Both the position numbers and the translations under genes were made by a program. Shown here piece by piece: positions 8,543 to 17,807 of a stretch of 64,000 nucleotides of DNA. The notes beneath the pieces were generated by a model. It was not told the origin of the DNA. It saw only the letters and a program-made list of their open reading frames with translations, and did not search any database. The DNA is from Candidatus Obscuribacter sp. (GTDB lineage Bacteria > Cyanobacteriota > Vampirovibrionia > Obscuribacterales > Obscuribacteraceae). The stretch lies in NCBI GenBank assembly GCA_016712465.1, contig JADJQZ010000001.1:5394001-5458000 (forward strand), written 5' to 3'. How positions within the stretch are numbered: the stretch's first letter is position 1; the number at the start of each line of letters is the position of its first letter.

Positions 8543-10549
8543 ATGCGGCGCCTGTCTGCATTCTGCTTAGCCTTAAGCCTTCCGATCACCTATTCGGTGT
8601 CCTCCTCCGTGCATGCGCAGGCTAAGAACAGCAACAAAACAAGTGTTTTCCAACAAGTTGGCGGCACCACGGCGGAAGGTGCCGGTGGCGCTGGCGGATT
8701 ATTTGGTGCTGGCGGCAACGGCGGAGCTGGTGCCAGTGGTGCTGGCGGCGGATTGTTCGGTGCTGGCGGCAATGGCGGTACCGGTGGAATCGGCGGTGCT
8801 GGTGGAGTCGGCGGTGTCGGCGGTGCTGGTGGAGTCGGCGGAGTCGGCGCTAACGGCGGTGTCGGCGGTGCTGGTGGAGTCGGTGGCGCTGGCGGAGTCG
8901 GCGCTAACGGCGGTGTCGGCGGTGCTGGTGGAGTCGGCGGTGCTGGTGGAGTCGGCGGTGCTGGAGCTGGCGGTGCTGGTGGCGCTGGCGGATTATTTGG
9001 TGCTGGCGGAAACGGCGGAGCCGGTGGCGCTGGAGCTGGAGCCGGTGGTGCTGGTGGAGCCGGTGGTGCTGGTGGAGCCGGTGGAATCGGTGGTGCTGCT
9101 GGTGGAGCCGGTGGCGCTGGTGGAATGGCCGGTGCCGGAGGTGCTGGTGGCTTAGGAGCCGGTGGCGCTGGAGCTGGAGCCGGCGGAGCTGGAGCCGGTG
9201 GTGTTGGTGGCGCTGGTGGAATCGGCGGGGCTGCTGGCGGAGCCGGTGGCGCTGGAGCTGGCGGCGCTGGTGGAATCGGCGGGGCTGCTGGCGGAGCCGG
9301 TGGCGCTGGAGCTGGCGGCGCTGGTGGAATCGGCGGTGCTGCTGGCGGAGCCGGTGGTGCTGGTGGTTTAGGAGCCGGTGGAGCTGGCGGCGCTGGTGGA
9401 ATCGGCGGGGCTGCTGGTGGAGCCGGTGGCGCTGGAGCTGGCGGCGCTGGTGGAATCGGCGGTGCTGCTGGAGCCGGTGGTGCTGGTGGTTTAGGAGCCG
9501 GTGGTGCTGGAGCTGGCGGCGCTGGTGGAATCGGCGGGGCTGCTGGTGGAGCCGGTGGTGCTGGTGGAGCCGGTGGAATCGGTGGTGCTGCTGGTGGAGC
9601 CGGTGGCGCTGGTGGAATGGCCGGTGCCGGAGGTGCTGGTGGCTTAGGAGCCGGTGGCGCTGGAGCTGGAGCCGGCGGAGCTGGAGCCGGTGGTGTTGCT
9701 GGCGCTGGTGGAATCGGCGGGGCTGCTGGCGGAGCCGGTGGCGCTGGAGCTGGCGGCGCTGGTGGAATCGGCGGTGCTGCTGGCGGAGCCGGTGGTGCTG
9801 GTGGTTTAGGAGCCGGTGGAGCTGGCGGCGCTGGTGGAATCGGCGGGGCTGCTGGAGCCGGTGGTGCTGGTGGTGGATTTTTTGGTGCTGGCGGAGCCGG
9901 TGGCGCTGGAGCTGGCGGCGCTGGTGGCGCTGGAGCTGGCGGAGCCGGAGGTGCTGGTGGCGCTGGTGGCTTCGCTGGCGGAGTCGGCGGAAACGGCGGG
10001 GCCGGTGGCGCTGGAGCTGGTGGTGCCGGTGGCGCTGGAGCTGGTGGCGCCGGTGGTGCCGGAGCTGGCGGAGCCGGTGGCTCTGGCGGATTATTTGGTG
10101 CTGGCGGAAACGGCGGAGCCGGTGGCTCTGGAGTCGGGGGAGACGGCGGCACCGGTGGTGCTGGTGGCACTGGTGGAGTCGGCGGAACCGGTGGCTCTGG
10201 CGGATTATTTGGTGCTGGCGGAAACGGTGGTGCCGGTGGCGCTGGAGTTGGGGGAGACGGCGGTACCGCTGGAACTGGCGGTGCCGGTGGAACAGGCGGT
10301 CGATTTGCCTGGTTCCAACCCAAGCAAATCTTGTTTTTTACAATAATCGGTTTAATAATTGCGACGGCAATCGTTGTTCCAATTGCGGTCGGCGTTAACA
10401 CGCACCAGCACAACGCACATCATCAACGTGAAATATCGAACGCGCAAAACCTAGCCCGTTGGATGTACATAAACAATCAATTGCAGACGCCGCCACAGTT
10501 GCCGCCTCCAGTTCAACCGTTTACCCCCACCCCTGTGCCGGACGGCTAA
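8543..10549 (+). CDS. Giant Gly/Ala-rich (PGRS-like) exported repeat protein with C-terminal membrane helix
   Basis: A 668-residue protein with a signal peptide (residues about 1-26, cleavage near VHAQA) and a strong ribosome binding site (AGGAGA, 7 nt upstream). Residues about 45-585 consist almost wholly of GGAGG, GGIGG, FGAGGNGG and GGLGAGG units, resembling the PGRS part of mycobacterial PE_PGRS proteins in composition but without a PE domain. After the repeats comes a membrane helix (PKQILFFTIIGLIIATAIVV, about 592-612), a His-rich basic stretch and a Pro-rich tail. The likely arrangement is an extracytoplasmic Gly-rich region anchored by the C-terminal helix. A surface or adhesive role is inference. 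The complementary strand is also open (Pro/Ala-rich), which is a composition artefact. Confidence 0.85.
   Translation: MRRLSAFCLALSLPITYSVSSSVHAQAKNSNKTSVFQQVGGTTAEGAGGAGGLFGAGGNGGAGASGAGGGLFGAGGNGGTGGIGGAGGVGGVGGAGGVGGVGANGGVGGAGGVGGAGGVGANGGVGGAGGVGGAGGVGGAGAGGAGGAGGLFGAGGNGGAGGAGAGAGGAGGAGGAGGAGGIGGAAGGAGGAGGMAGAGGAGGLGAGGAGAGAGGAGAGGVGGAGGIGGAAGGAGGAGAGGAGGIGGAAGGAGGAGAGGAGGIGGAAGGAGGAGGLGAGGAGGAGGIGGAAGGAGGAGAGGAGGIGGAAGAGGAGGLGAGGAGAGGAGGIGGAAGGAGGAGGAGGIGGAAGGAGGAGGMAGAGGAGGLGAGGAGAGAGGAGAGGVAGAGGIGGAAGGAGGAGAGGAGGIGGAAGGAGGAGGLGAGGAGGAGGIGGAAGAGGAGGGFFGAGGAGGAGAGGAGGAGAGGAGGAGGAGGFAGGVGGNGGAGGAGAGGAGGAGAGGAGGAGAGGAGGSGGLFGAGGNGGAGGSGVGGDGGTGGAGGTGGVGGTGGSGGLFGAGGNGGAGGAGVGGDGGTAGTGGAGGTGGRFAWFQPKQILFFTIIGLIIATAIVVPIAVGVNTHQHNAHHQREISNAQNLARWMYINNQLQTPPQLPPPVQPFTPTPVPDG
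8680..10310 (+). repeat. Coding tandem repeat array encoding GGAGG-type units, with a 255-bp internal duplication
   Basis: The array is built from 9-, 12- and 15-base units such as GGTGGAGCC and GGCGGTGCTGGT. Within it, 9049..9303 and 9541..9795 (492 bases apart) match at 253 of 255 positions by eye, with differences near 9207 and 9283. This indicates a recent unequal exchange within the gene. Assembly of such a region from short reads is error-prone. Confidence 0.9.
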
Positions 10550-10729
10550 AAACCATCTCTGCAAAGCAACGCAAGGTAAGCGGCACATTTCATTGCAGTG
10601 CGCCAACAATCTCGTCTATGGACTGATTCTTACGGGAACCGGCAGGGTCAGGATGGATGACTTACAATTTGAAGCAGTGGACTAAAGGATCAAGCACCGG
10701 GAAGCCAAAGCGGCAGTTGCTAAACACCA

Positions 10730-11752
10730 TTGAACAAAGCCCTCAAAACAATCCTTGATACCTGGCGCGATTGCTTCATCCATCTTTCGCGCATTGCTAT
10801 TTTCTTTTCCTGCGGTCTGACCTGGGCTGCTCTATTCAGCAATGGCGGTCTTGTCTTTGATCTGCCCTGCCACTTTCGCCTCCAATATGCCATAGCGCAA
10901 GCGCTCTTTCTGGCGGCGGCCGTGGCTGGCTATCTGAAGAACAGAGATCTTTTCAAAACTGCGAAAACCAGCCTGGGCAACAACTTTCTTGCCGAAGTCG
11001 GGCTGGCGGCCATCAGCCTTGTGCTAAATCTTTTTCTGATCGGCGTTTTGTACCTACCCGCAAATCAAAAGTCCACTGCGCAGTCGCCGGTTCTGCGCTG
11101 CTTGCAGATAAACGTAAATACGAGAAACCAGAGTTATGGGAAAGTCGCGGCGCTTGTACATAAATACAATGCCGACGTAGTAGCCCTGCAAGAAATCGAC
11201 GATACCTGGCTCACCGCCCTCAAAAACAAACTACCAGATTATCCCTATGTAGCCGCACAGCCTCGCCCGGACAACTTCGGCATAGCCATATTTTCGCGAC
11301 TCAAACTGGACGACCAGAAGACTGAAGACTTCGGCAGCGCCCAGGTACCGACCATGCTAGCCCGCCTTGAGTTTGACGGCGCTCCAGTAACTGTTGTAAG
11401 CACCCATCCCCTGCCACCGGTCGGCACGGAAGCCCTGAACATGCGAAACGAACAACTCAAACTATTGGGTGAAGCAAGAAGCAAATGGGAGAGAACGGTT
11501 GTCTTGATGGGTGATCTTAACAGCACCTCCTGGGCTCAAATTTTCAAGGAACTCTGCACAAAAGCAGACCTGATGGACACAAGACAGGGCTTCGGCATAC
11601 AGCCCACCTGGCCGACCTATTCCAGAACGCTCTGGATACCACTCGATCATTGCCTGGTATCAAAAGATCTGGTGGTCAGACAACGGAAGGTCTGCGAAAC
11701 CATCGACTCCGATCACTTCCCAGTCTACATAGAACTCGCCAGGCGGCACTAG
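10730..11752 (+). CDS. Membrane protein of the endonuclease/exonuclease/phosphatase (EEP) superfamily
   Basis: A 340-residue protein with three predicted membrane helices in the first 115 residues followed by an EEP domain. The diagnostic motifs are in order: LQINVNT (Asn), VVALQEID (catalytic Glu), the GIAIFSRL strand, VLMGDLNS (Asp-x-Asn), and the terminal SDHFPVYIEL with the Asp-His pair. This fits the group with N-terminal membrane segments whose catalytic domain lies on the outer face. Substrate could be nucleic acid, inositol phosphate or lipid; undetermined. The start is TTG with no internal Met alternative near the N-terminus, and the ribosome binding site is weak. Confidence 0.85.
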   Translation: MNKALKTILDTWRDCFIHLSRIAIFFSCGLTWAALFSNGGLVFDLPCHFRLQYAIAQALFLAAAVAGYLKNRDLFKTAKTSLGNNFLAEVGLAAISLVLNLFLIGVLYLPANQKSTAQSPVLRCLQINVNTRNQSYGKVAALVHKYNADVVALQEIDDTWLTALKNKLPDYPYVAAQPRPDNFGIAIFSRLKLDDQKTEDFGSAQVPTMLARLEFDGAPVTVVSTHPLPPVGTEALNMRNEQLKLLGEARSKWERTVVLMGDLNSTSWAQIFKELCTKADLMDTRQGFGIQPTWPTYSRTLWIPLDHCLVSKDLVVRQRKVCETIDSDHFPVYIELARRH

Positions 11753-11770
11753 CCAACTTCAGCCCAGAGA

Positions 11771-12256
11771 TTACTCAAACTTCTTTGGCACAAATATATA
11801 CGCCAAAAACTTCCCGCTCACCCGACGCCCGGGAACAGCCTGCTCGTAGGTGCCTGTGACGGTGGCCGCCCCTCGCTCGGGAAGGCTGAGCAGCCCATTG
11901 TAAAATACGGGAGGCAAGTTGGGATTCTCCGGCACATGATAAATTTTGACGAAACTCAAGCGGTTAGCTTGCAAGCGAAAAGACTCTATTGTAAAAGGAA
12001 TCCCCCGCGGCTCATCACTGCCGCAGCCCACCACCCCCTCTCCCTTCGCCCCCAGGGTAAAGGTTGAATGCAAAGTTCTATCCCCGGGCACATCGTAGAG
12101 AACCGACCATTTACCCAGAAGCTGAGTGAGAACCTGCCTGTTGTCTATGGCACAGTCGGCGGCAGAATTGCAGCCGCCCAGTGCCAGCGCCAGTGGAAGA
12201 AAAAATACGGCCCAAAATGGCTTGTACTGCCTGGTTTTGATGCGACTTATACTCAT
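11771..12256 (-). CDS. Predicted lipoprotein of unknown function
   Basis: A 161-residue protein with a type II signal peptide: basic start, hydrophobic core (FWAVFFLPLALAL) and lipobox LGGC, with the lipid-modified Cys at about residue 29. The mature part contains a probable beta-rich domain (LLGKWSVLYDVPGDRTLHSTF...GTYEQAVPGRRVSGKF) reminiscent of lipocalin-like 'amount of substance left' domains, but no family is assigned. Its ATG overlaps the stop of the upstream membrane-protein gene by 4 bases (ATGA), so the two are translationally coupled and probably work together at the envelope. Confidence 0.72.
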   Translation of the reverse strand: MSISRIKTRQYKPFWAVFFLPLALALGGCNSAADCAIDNRQVLTQLLGKWSVLYDVPGDRTLHSTFTLGAKGEGVVGCGSDEPRGIPFTIESFRLQANRLSFVKIYHVPENPNLPPVFYNGLLSLPERGAATVTGTYEQAVPGRRVSGKFLAYIFVPKKFE

Positions 12257-13512
12257 TGCTCTTGCCCCGATATTAAGACCACCTGAGAATTCATTTTGAA
12301 TAAAACTTCCTCCCTCATTTCCCGGCAGGTAAATTTGGGGAAGGTAGAGATTCTCAGAACCAAACAGTCAGGCTGGTAAGTAGCTACAAAAGCCTTAGCC
12401 ATGGAAAGCAGACAAAACTTACTTGGATAAGCCGGGGCGGTGGTTTCAATCAGAGCCCAATCGGCGAAATCCAGAAAACAGAGCGCATTCACCCGGTCGT
12501 AACGGCAGATGCGCTGCAACTGCGGCGGCAATTTTTGCAGCGTAGCAGCCTTGAAGATCAGTCTACCGCGAGGCACATCACCAGAGTAGAAGGAAAACGA
12601 AGGATAGGGATCCGCCAGCTGAAAGAGCCCCAACACAGGCAGTAACACACCAGCAAACACTACCAGAGAAGAGGCCTTCCTGTTTCTGGAAAAGTCAAGC
12701 CGCAAGAAGGCAAGACCGGAGTTTTGCAACTCCATAAAACAACCAGCCATGAGCAACATCTGAAAAATATTCCAGGGCCAGACTACGGCATTGATATTCA
12801 AACCCTGGGGTCCGAGCATTGCAAGAATGGTAAGGTGCATAAACATGCAACCACAAATGCCGAGAAAGCGTGTGCGCCTGAAGACCAAAAGCAAAGCCAT
12901 GAAGATTTCACCAAGGCACATTAGTAAAGAGACAGCGACGGCATTTTGATCACCGGAGAGACACATAGCCGGAGACGGCGAAAAACCACCCAACCAGGGG
13001 CCTATACCTGTAAGGAAACGCCAGTTGAGCTTTTCCAGTCCACTAAACAAATATATAGCCATGATGATCAGACCTAGATACTGAAATCGCTTTTCCTTAT
13101 AGTCCGCAGAGCTGTCGGTAATGGTAAAAAGAAGAATAATCAGACAGTACTCATAGACCCAGGGCTGCAAGCGGTTCAAGTCCATGAGAACCAGGGCCGA
13201 CATGCTTAGAAGTAGAAGTCCGACGGCAAGCCTATTGACTCCCACCAGGACCAGAGAGAAAGCACTAAATACGGTGACAATACTAAGTAGAGGCGTCAAG
13301 AGCGCCAACTGCCCGAGAGGGAAAAGCGCGCACACCGGCAGGGTTCTACCAAAATTCAACCAGAGGGGGGCAGAGAAGGTCATGCCAACAATCAAGCCGA
13401 GGGCGCAAAGCTTGACGGGCCAGCTATCCAAACGAGACGTAGACTGATCACTCAGGGGTGCCAGGCAATATTTTACAAACACGCTAAACTTCGAAAGAAC
13501 TTTCTCAAACAT
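12253..13512 (-). CDS. Polytopic membrane protein, HTTM/VKGC-like
   Basis: A 419-residue protein with about eight or nine membrane helices in the first 310 residues and a soluble C-terminal part of about 100 residues. The segment AIYLFSGLEKLNWRFLTGIGPWL resembles the loop following the early helices of HTTM (vitamin-K-dependent carboxylase-like) membrane proteins, but catalytic residues cannot be identified. I placed the start at ATG 13512 because GGAG lies 9 nt upstream (TTGGAGTGTCAAAA-ATG); a start at 13593 would add a Cys/Arg-rich stretch with no ribosome binding site. It overlaps the lipoprotein gene that follows it. Confidence 0.7.
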   Translation of the reverse strand: MFEKVLSKFSVFVKYCLAPLSDQSTSRLDSWPVKLCALGLIVGMTFSAPLWLNFGRTLPVCALFPLGQLALLTPLLSIVTVFSAFSLVLVGVNRLAVGLLLLSMSALVLMDLNRLQPWVYEYCLIILLFTITDSSADYKEKRFQYLGLIIMAIYLFSGLEKLNWRFLTGIGPWLGGFSPSPAMCLSGDQNAVAVSLLMCLGEIFMALLLVFRRTRFLGICGCMFMHLTILAMLGPQGLNINAVVWPWNIFQMLLMAGCFMELQNSGLAFLRLDFSRNRKASSLVVFAGVLLPVLGLFQLADPYPSFSFYSGDVPRGRLIFKAATLQKLPPQLQRICRYDRVNALCFLDFADWALIETTAPAYPSKFCLLSMAKAFVATYQPDCLVLRISTFPKFTCREMREEVLFKMNSQVVLISGQEQ

Positions 13513-13768
13513 TTTTGACACTCCAAAGAAAGAGCAACGCCTACAAGGCGCGCTTAAAATGAGAGGCACGGCAAAACACCACCGGCATAACACCGGCTTG
13601 GGCAGAGGAAATGGCAGAAGCTATTCGAACCGACTAAATGGCTTTTGAAAGAGCAGGCAATTAAGGGTTGCTACATGAGCAGATTATGGGGCCGAGAGCC
13701 GCCCAGGTATATGGGCGAAAGCGAGTATTTTGCCTGAGCGCGACTTGAGGAACCTGTAGATCAGGCTT

Positions 13769-14887
13769 TCAATAGGAAACCAGCGCCACGCCGTTCTGAA
13801 AAGGCCCTGCCTCTTTAAACTGGTAGTCGACAACAAGCTTGCCGGTCTTATCAATGTAGCCAAATTTTCCATACTTACCCACGGGCGCCAGCCCCTCGCT
13901 GAATTCGCCGGCTTGATAGTAACCGGGCTTCAATACGGTGCGCCCCTGTTTATCGATGAAGAAAGAACGCCGCCCTACCCTGACAGCAGCCAGCCCCTCA
14001 GAAAAGTCATGGGCTTCATCATAAACCGGTGGAATTACAAATTGTCCGGCCCTATCGACATAACCGTACTTCTTGCTCGGCGTGAAGACCACGGCCAGTC
14101 CGTCCCGAAAATCATTCACCCCGAGGAAGTGTCCATGAGTGACCAAGCTACCGGTTCCATCCACAAAGTCATACCACTGCATGTCCGGACCATATTGCAC
14201 CGAACACAAGCCCTCACTGAAGCGAGAAAGAGGCTGCATACCGGCAGGCAACGCCAGCACCCGATAATACTTTTGCTTCACTTGCACTAATTTGTCTGCG
14301 AATACAACCGTGTCGGCGCCCCGGCTGAAGTCAATCTGCTTCTCTTCTTGGGCAGTGGCCTTTTTCATGATATCGCCGTGCTTATCTACCAGCACGGAAG
14401 ACGCACCAATAGAAGTATTCAGGTAATTATTGTAGAACTGATTGCTGACATCAAAACGGGGCGAAATCACTTCCCGCCCGCCCCGGTCGATGTAGCCGAC
14501 AGCGGAATTATCCGACTTAGATACGGAGGCAAGTCCGCAAGCGAAATCTCCGGCCGAAACAAACTTGATCGGAATCGAGAGTTGCCCGGTCTGGTTGACA
14601 AAGCCGAAACGACCGCCTCTTTCTACTGTAGCCAGGCCTTCACAAAAGCTCATCACCGATTGATAAGGCAAGGGATATTTCACCTTTCCGGTCTTGTCGA
14701 TAAGAGCCCGCTTGGGCTGCGGCTCGGAGACGGGCGAATCGGGCGCAGTCTGGCTCTGCGCCGTAGACGGAGAGCCGTTTAAAAGAAGCACGGTCGGCAG
14801 CACAAAACAAGCGAGGCAAAGAAACGCAGGCAAAAGACGCCCCAGCGCGGAAGAAAGAACTAGCTTCGGTTCAGGACTTTTACTCAT
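13769..14887 (-). CDS. Exported WG-repeat protein, last gene of a kinase operon
   Basis: A 372-residue protein with an N-terminal hydrophobic segment (about residues 14-37, LGRLLPAFLCLACFVLPTVLLL), then about 275 residues of WG repeats, the beta-hairpin units recognised by patterns such as FGYIDKTGKLVV, YGYVDRAGQFVIP, FGFVNQTGQLSIP and FSEGLAPV. Six to seven units are visible. WG repeats probably form a propeller or solenoid for binding. The start overlaps the end of the Ser/Thr kinase gene by 4 bases. A WG protein exported next to a transmembrane kinase suggests a sensor, ligand or target outside the membrane; this is inference. Confidence 0.85.
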   Translation of the reverse strand: MSKSPEPKLVLSSALGRLLPAFLCLACFVLPTVLLLNGSPSTAQSQTAPDSPVSEPQPKRALIDKTGKVKYPLPYQSVMSFCEGLATVERGGRFGFVNQTGQLSIPIKFVSAGDFACGLASVSKSDNSAVGYIDRGGREVISPRFDVSNQFYNNYLNTSIGASSVLVDKHGDIMKKATAQEEKQIDFSRGADTVVFADKLVQVKQKYYRVLALPAGMQPLSRFSEGLCSVQYGPDMQWYDFVDGTGSLVTHGHFLGVNDFRDGLAVVFTPSKKYGYVDRAGQFVIPPVYDEAHDFSEGLAAVRVGRRSFFIDKQGRTVLKPGYYQAGEFSEGLAPVGKYGKFGYIDKTGKLVVDYQFKEAGPFQNGVALVSY

Positions 14888-16491
14888 AACATCACCTCCG
14901 CCTCGCTAAAGCTGTCAACCTGTGCATTCTCGCGCACTTGGAAAACGGCTTCAGGAGCATTGTGGGAGCGTACCACGGTCTCCAGGTATCCACTCTCCCT
15001 ATGGGTGGTATCAACACTTCTTATGTTGTCGATGGCACTCTCCTTCCCTTGAGGGTAGAGAAATACAGCGCTCATTTTGCCACCATAACTAATACTACTT
15101 TCGGAAATCTGGTCTTCCGGATCCAGAGTTTCGGAAGCCGAGAAGGACGTCAACCCTCCTGCATTCAGAATCATGCCTGCATAGTTGTAAGTTCGAAAGC
15201 CGCTCTCCTTATCGCCTGCAGTTCGCCAGGCACGCCGGTAAAGCATACCGGAGGGGTTGAAGACCGGTAGAAATAAAGTTTGCCCTGGATAGAGGTCAGC
15301 CAGCCCCGGCCCCCGCGCCGGATTGAAGACACCATGACGACTTTCAAAACCGGCCAGGGCAGGAATTTTCACGCCCAAAGAAAGCCCCCCTGAAAGCAAG
15401 GCGAAGGCGAGAACCAGCAACAGGCTGCCTGCGCCCGCCCACCATAGAACCAGACTGCGACTGCTACGGTAAGCACTAGCCGGGAGCTGACGAGCGGCGA
15501 CAACCGGTCTATCAACTCTGAAGCCTACCGGAACTCCTTCTTTCACCTTCTTGAGGTCATCTCTTAGCTCCTGCACCGAACTATAACGATCCTGCGGGCG
15601 CTTGCTCAGACATTTCAAGACAACCGCCTCCAGATCGAGGGGCATCGAACAGCGCTCCCCCGTGACCAGAGCAGGGGGCTCGTGATTGACCTGATTTACC
15701 AGCACCTCAAAGAGGGTATTGCCGGAAAAAGGCAGTTGCCCGCTCAAGGTTTCATACATCAGGCAACCGAAAGAATAGATATCGGTCCGCAGGTCGACAG
15801 CCTCCCCTTTGCACTGCTCCGGGCTCATGTAAAAGGGTGTACCGATGGTTTCGCCGGTGTTGGTAAGACTGCTTGCCACATCCGGATTTAGTTGCTTAGC
15901 CAGACCAAAGTCAGTCAGCCTGATGGCGCCATCGGATGTGGAGATGAGAACGTTGCTGGGTTTGATATCCCTGTGAATGACACCCATCCTGTGGGCAGCC
16001 TCGAGTCCATCGCATACGGACAGAAATACATCTACCGCTTCCGACCAGGGAAGCTCACCGCGAGCGGTCTGCTGCGCTTTCAAGGTGGTGCCTTCCACCA
16101 TTTGCATGACAATAAAGGGCTGACCACCCTTGAGAAAACCCAGATCGTAAATGGCTACTACGTTAGTGTGCTCTATATTGGCGGCAGCCTCCGCCTCAAT
16201 CTGAAAGCGCCGGAGGCTGTCGGATTTCCAGGATAGATGCTGATAGAGAATTTTCACAGCCACTTTGCGGCTCAACTGCTGGTCGAAAGCCTCATAGACT
16301 TCACTCCAACCACCGGTGCCAATTAAGTGCACAAGCAAATAGCGCTCATTGATTAACTGCCCGGCCATGCTTCCAGTTGGCTCTCCTGCCGTTGACTCAA
16401 TGGGATTTTGGTGACTACTGCTGCCGGAAGACGAGTCGGCTTCATCCTGAGCGGCTAGAATTTGCTTTTCATCAAGTTCCTCTCTCTTCAT
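14884..16491 (-). CDS. Transmembrane Ser/Thr protein kinase (PknB-type)
   Basis: A 535-residue protein with a Hanks-type kinase domain from about residue 51 to 310. The P-loop GTGGWSEV is at 58-65, the ATP-binding Lys at 80, HRDIKPSN at 173-180 with catalytic Asp175, DFG at 194-196, and the activation segment ends in TPFYMSPEQ. All catalytic residues are intact. One membrane helix (about 347-372) precedes an outer domain of about 160 residues (FLPVFNPSG...ILNAGGLTSF) that lacks PASTA repeats and is not recognised. The gene overlaps the histidine kinase gene upstream and the WG gene downstream by 4 bases each. Confidence 0.95.
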   Translation of the reverse strand: MKREELDEKQILAAQDEADSSSGSSSHQNPIESTAGEPTGSMAGQLINERYLLVHLIGTGGWSEVYEAFDQQLSRKVAVKILYQHLSWKSDSLRRFQIEAEAAANIEHTNVVAIYDLGFLKGGQPFIVMQMVEGTTLKAQQTARGELPWSEAVDVFLSVCDGLEAAHRMGVIHRDIKPSNVLISTSDGAIRLTDFGLAKQLNPDVASSLTNTGETIGTPFYMSPEQCKGEAVDLRTDIYSFGCLMYETLSGQLPFSGNTLFEVLVNQVNHEPPALVTGERCSMPLDLEAVVLKCLSKRPQDRYSSVQELRDDLKKVKEGVPVGFRVDRPVVAARQLPASAYRSSRSLVLWWAGAGSLLLVLAFALLSGGLSLGVKIPALAGFESRHGVFNPARGPGLADLYPGQTLFLPVFNPSGMLYRRAWRTAGDKESGFRTYNYAGMILNAGGLTSFSASETLDPEDQISESSISYGGKMSAVFLYPQGKESAIDNIRSVDTTHRESGYLETVVRSHNAPEAVFQVRENAQVDSFSEAEVML

Positions 16492-17807
16492 GACGAGGGT
16501 GCCTCTCGCGGCTCGATTTGTAGCTCCAGAATGACCTTGGTGCCGGTAAGCTGGTTGGAATGTACCATCAAGCGATTGGGATAATAAAGACGAATGAGGG
16601 CACTGCGCTCTCTCATAATGTGAGAGCCCCTGCCGCCGCGAGTGCCGGCTGGAGTTGGGGAAGCGGCGGAAAAGCCCTGTCCGTCGTCTTCAATACTGAT
16701 GCGCATGGTCTCACCGGCAACGGAAAGGCTGACGGTAACATTCTTAGCAGCTGCGTATTTCTCGATGTTATTGAGACTTTCCTGAATGATTCTATAAATG
16801 TTCAGCTCTACTTCTTCCGGCAGCCGGGGCAACTCCTCCGGGCATACAAGCGAACACTGCAAGGGCATACGCTGCGCCATGCGCTCGATAAGACTGCTCA
16901 CTACGGTAGGCAAACCCCAATCTTGCAGGTCACGGGGGGTCAGATCTTCGCAAATGTCGTAAATCTGATCGGTGATGCGGTCGAGAATTTCAATAACTTG
17001 TTCATCAGAAAGCCGCTTGTCGCCTTTGAGAGAGCGCTTCAAAATCATGATATCGGAGATGACGGCGTCATGCAGTTCACGGGCCACCCGGCCCTGGATC
17101 TCCTCTTGCTGGCTGACCACCTTCTGGCTGAGGGTAAATTTCTCATCCACCAGGGCTCTAACCGAGCGGGAAAGGCTCTCGCCACCATCACCAATAGGCA
17201 GCCGCAAAGCATCGGCAGGCAGACTGAGATCGGCGCCGGAGCGAACCAGCATGTCTTTAAAAAGACTGCGCAGCAAAGTATTGACTTCACTTTCATTGAC
17301 GGCATGACCATCCATATACCAGGTCACCTGGGAGCTTTCTATCTTGAATGCAAGCTTCAACTTGAGTGCCGATGCTTGCTCCTGCTCTTCCAACTGCAAC
17401 AAGCTGGAACTGGGCTGCAGAAAGACATCCAGATAGTCGCGGCTAGTTCTGACGGTGAGAGCCCAGGCCGACGAATATATCCAGAATCGGAAAACCGTCC
17501 GCGAAGCCTTTTTCGAAACCTTTTTCGAAGCATTGGCCGAAGATTCGCATGCAGGCGAGAGCGAACTCTTTGGCTTAGTAATACTTATTTGTAGATCACC
17601 TACGGCCGGATGGGAATTAAATTCCTGAATAAGCTCCTCAAAAAATTGATGCACCACCGACAGTGCCAGTGCCGCGTCATCGCCGCATGACTTGCCGGCA
17701 CCGCTATCACACAAGAAACGGGCCAGACTCTCAGCCGCCTTAGTCAATTGTTTGAGACTGTTCACAGCTTCACTTCCCTTCTTCCCTGTCGAGGCTGCCA
17801 TAACCAT
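16488..17807 (-). CDS. Cytosolic sensor histidine kinase, NarL/LiaS type (HisKA_3)
   Basis: A 439-residue kinase without membrane segments. Residues 1-235 form an unrecognised input region that includes a basic linker (about 93-103). The HisKA_3 phosphoacceptor is His246 in RELHDAVISD, and the ATPase domain follows with the N box (QESLNNIEKY) and the G1 box (IEDDGQGF). This architecture pairs with NarL-type response regulators, and exactly such a gene lies immediately upstream with a 38-base overlap. The start could be ATG 17807 or ATG 17801. The downstream Ser/Thr kinase overlaps by 4 bases. Because the sensor is soluble, a cytoplasmic signal or an interaction with the neighbouring transmembrane kinase is plausible but unproven. 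Confidence 0.93.
   Translation of the reverse strand: MVMAASTGKKGSEAVNSLKQLTKAAESLARFLCDSGAGKSCGDDAALALSVVHQFFEELIQEFNSHPAVGDLQISITKPKSSLSPACESSANASKKVSKKASRTVFRFWIYSSAWALTVRTSRDYLDVFLQPSSSLLQLEEQEQASALKLKLAFKIESSQVTWYMDGHAVNESEVNTLLRSLFKDMLVRSGADLSLPADALRLPIGDGGESLSRSVRALVDEKFTLSQKVVSQQEEIQGRVARELHDAVISDIMILKRSLKGDKRLSDEQVIEILDRITDQIYDICEDLTPRDLQDWGLPTVVSSLIERMAQRMPLQCSLVCPEELPRLPEEVELNIYRIIQESLNNIEKYAAAKNVTVSLSVAGETMRISIEDDGQGFSAASPTPAGTRGGRGSHIMRERSALIRLYYPNRLMVHSNQLTGTKVILELQIEPREAPSS

Noticed and set aside
8590..10413. Long Pro/Ala-rich open frame antisense to the glycine-rich gene
   Set aside because: It is the complement of GGN/GCN repeats, has no ribosome binding site and no domain; the plus strand has a signal peptide and a good ribosome binding site.
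13513..13593. Upstream extension of the HTTM-like gene to 13593
   Set aside because: The extension is Cys/Arg-rich and lacks a ribosome binding site; the ATG at 13512 has GGAG.
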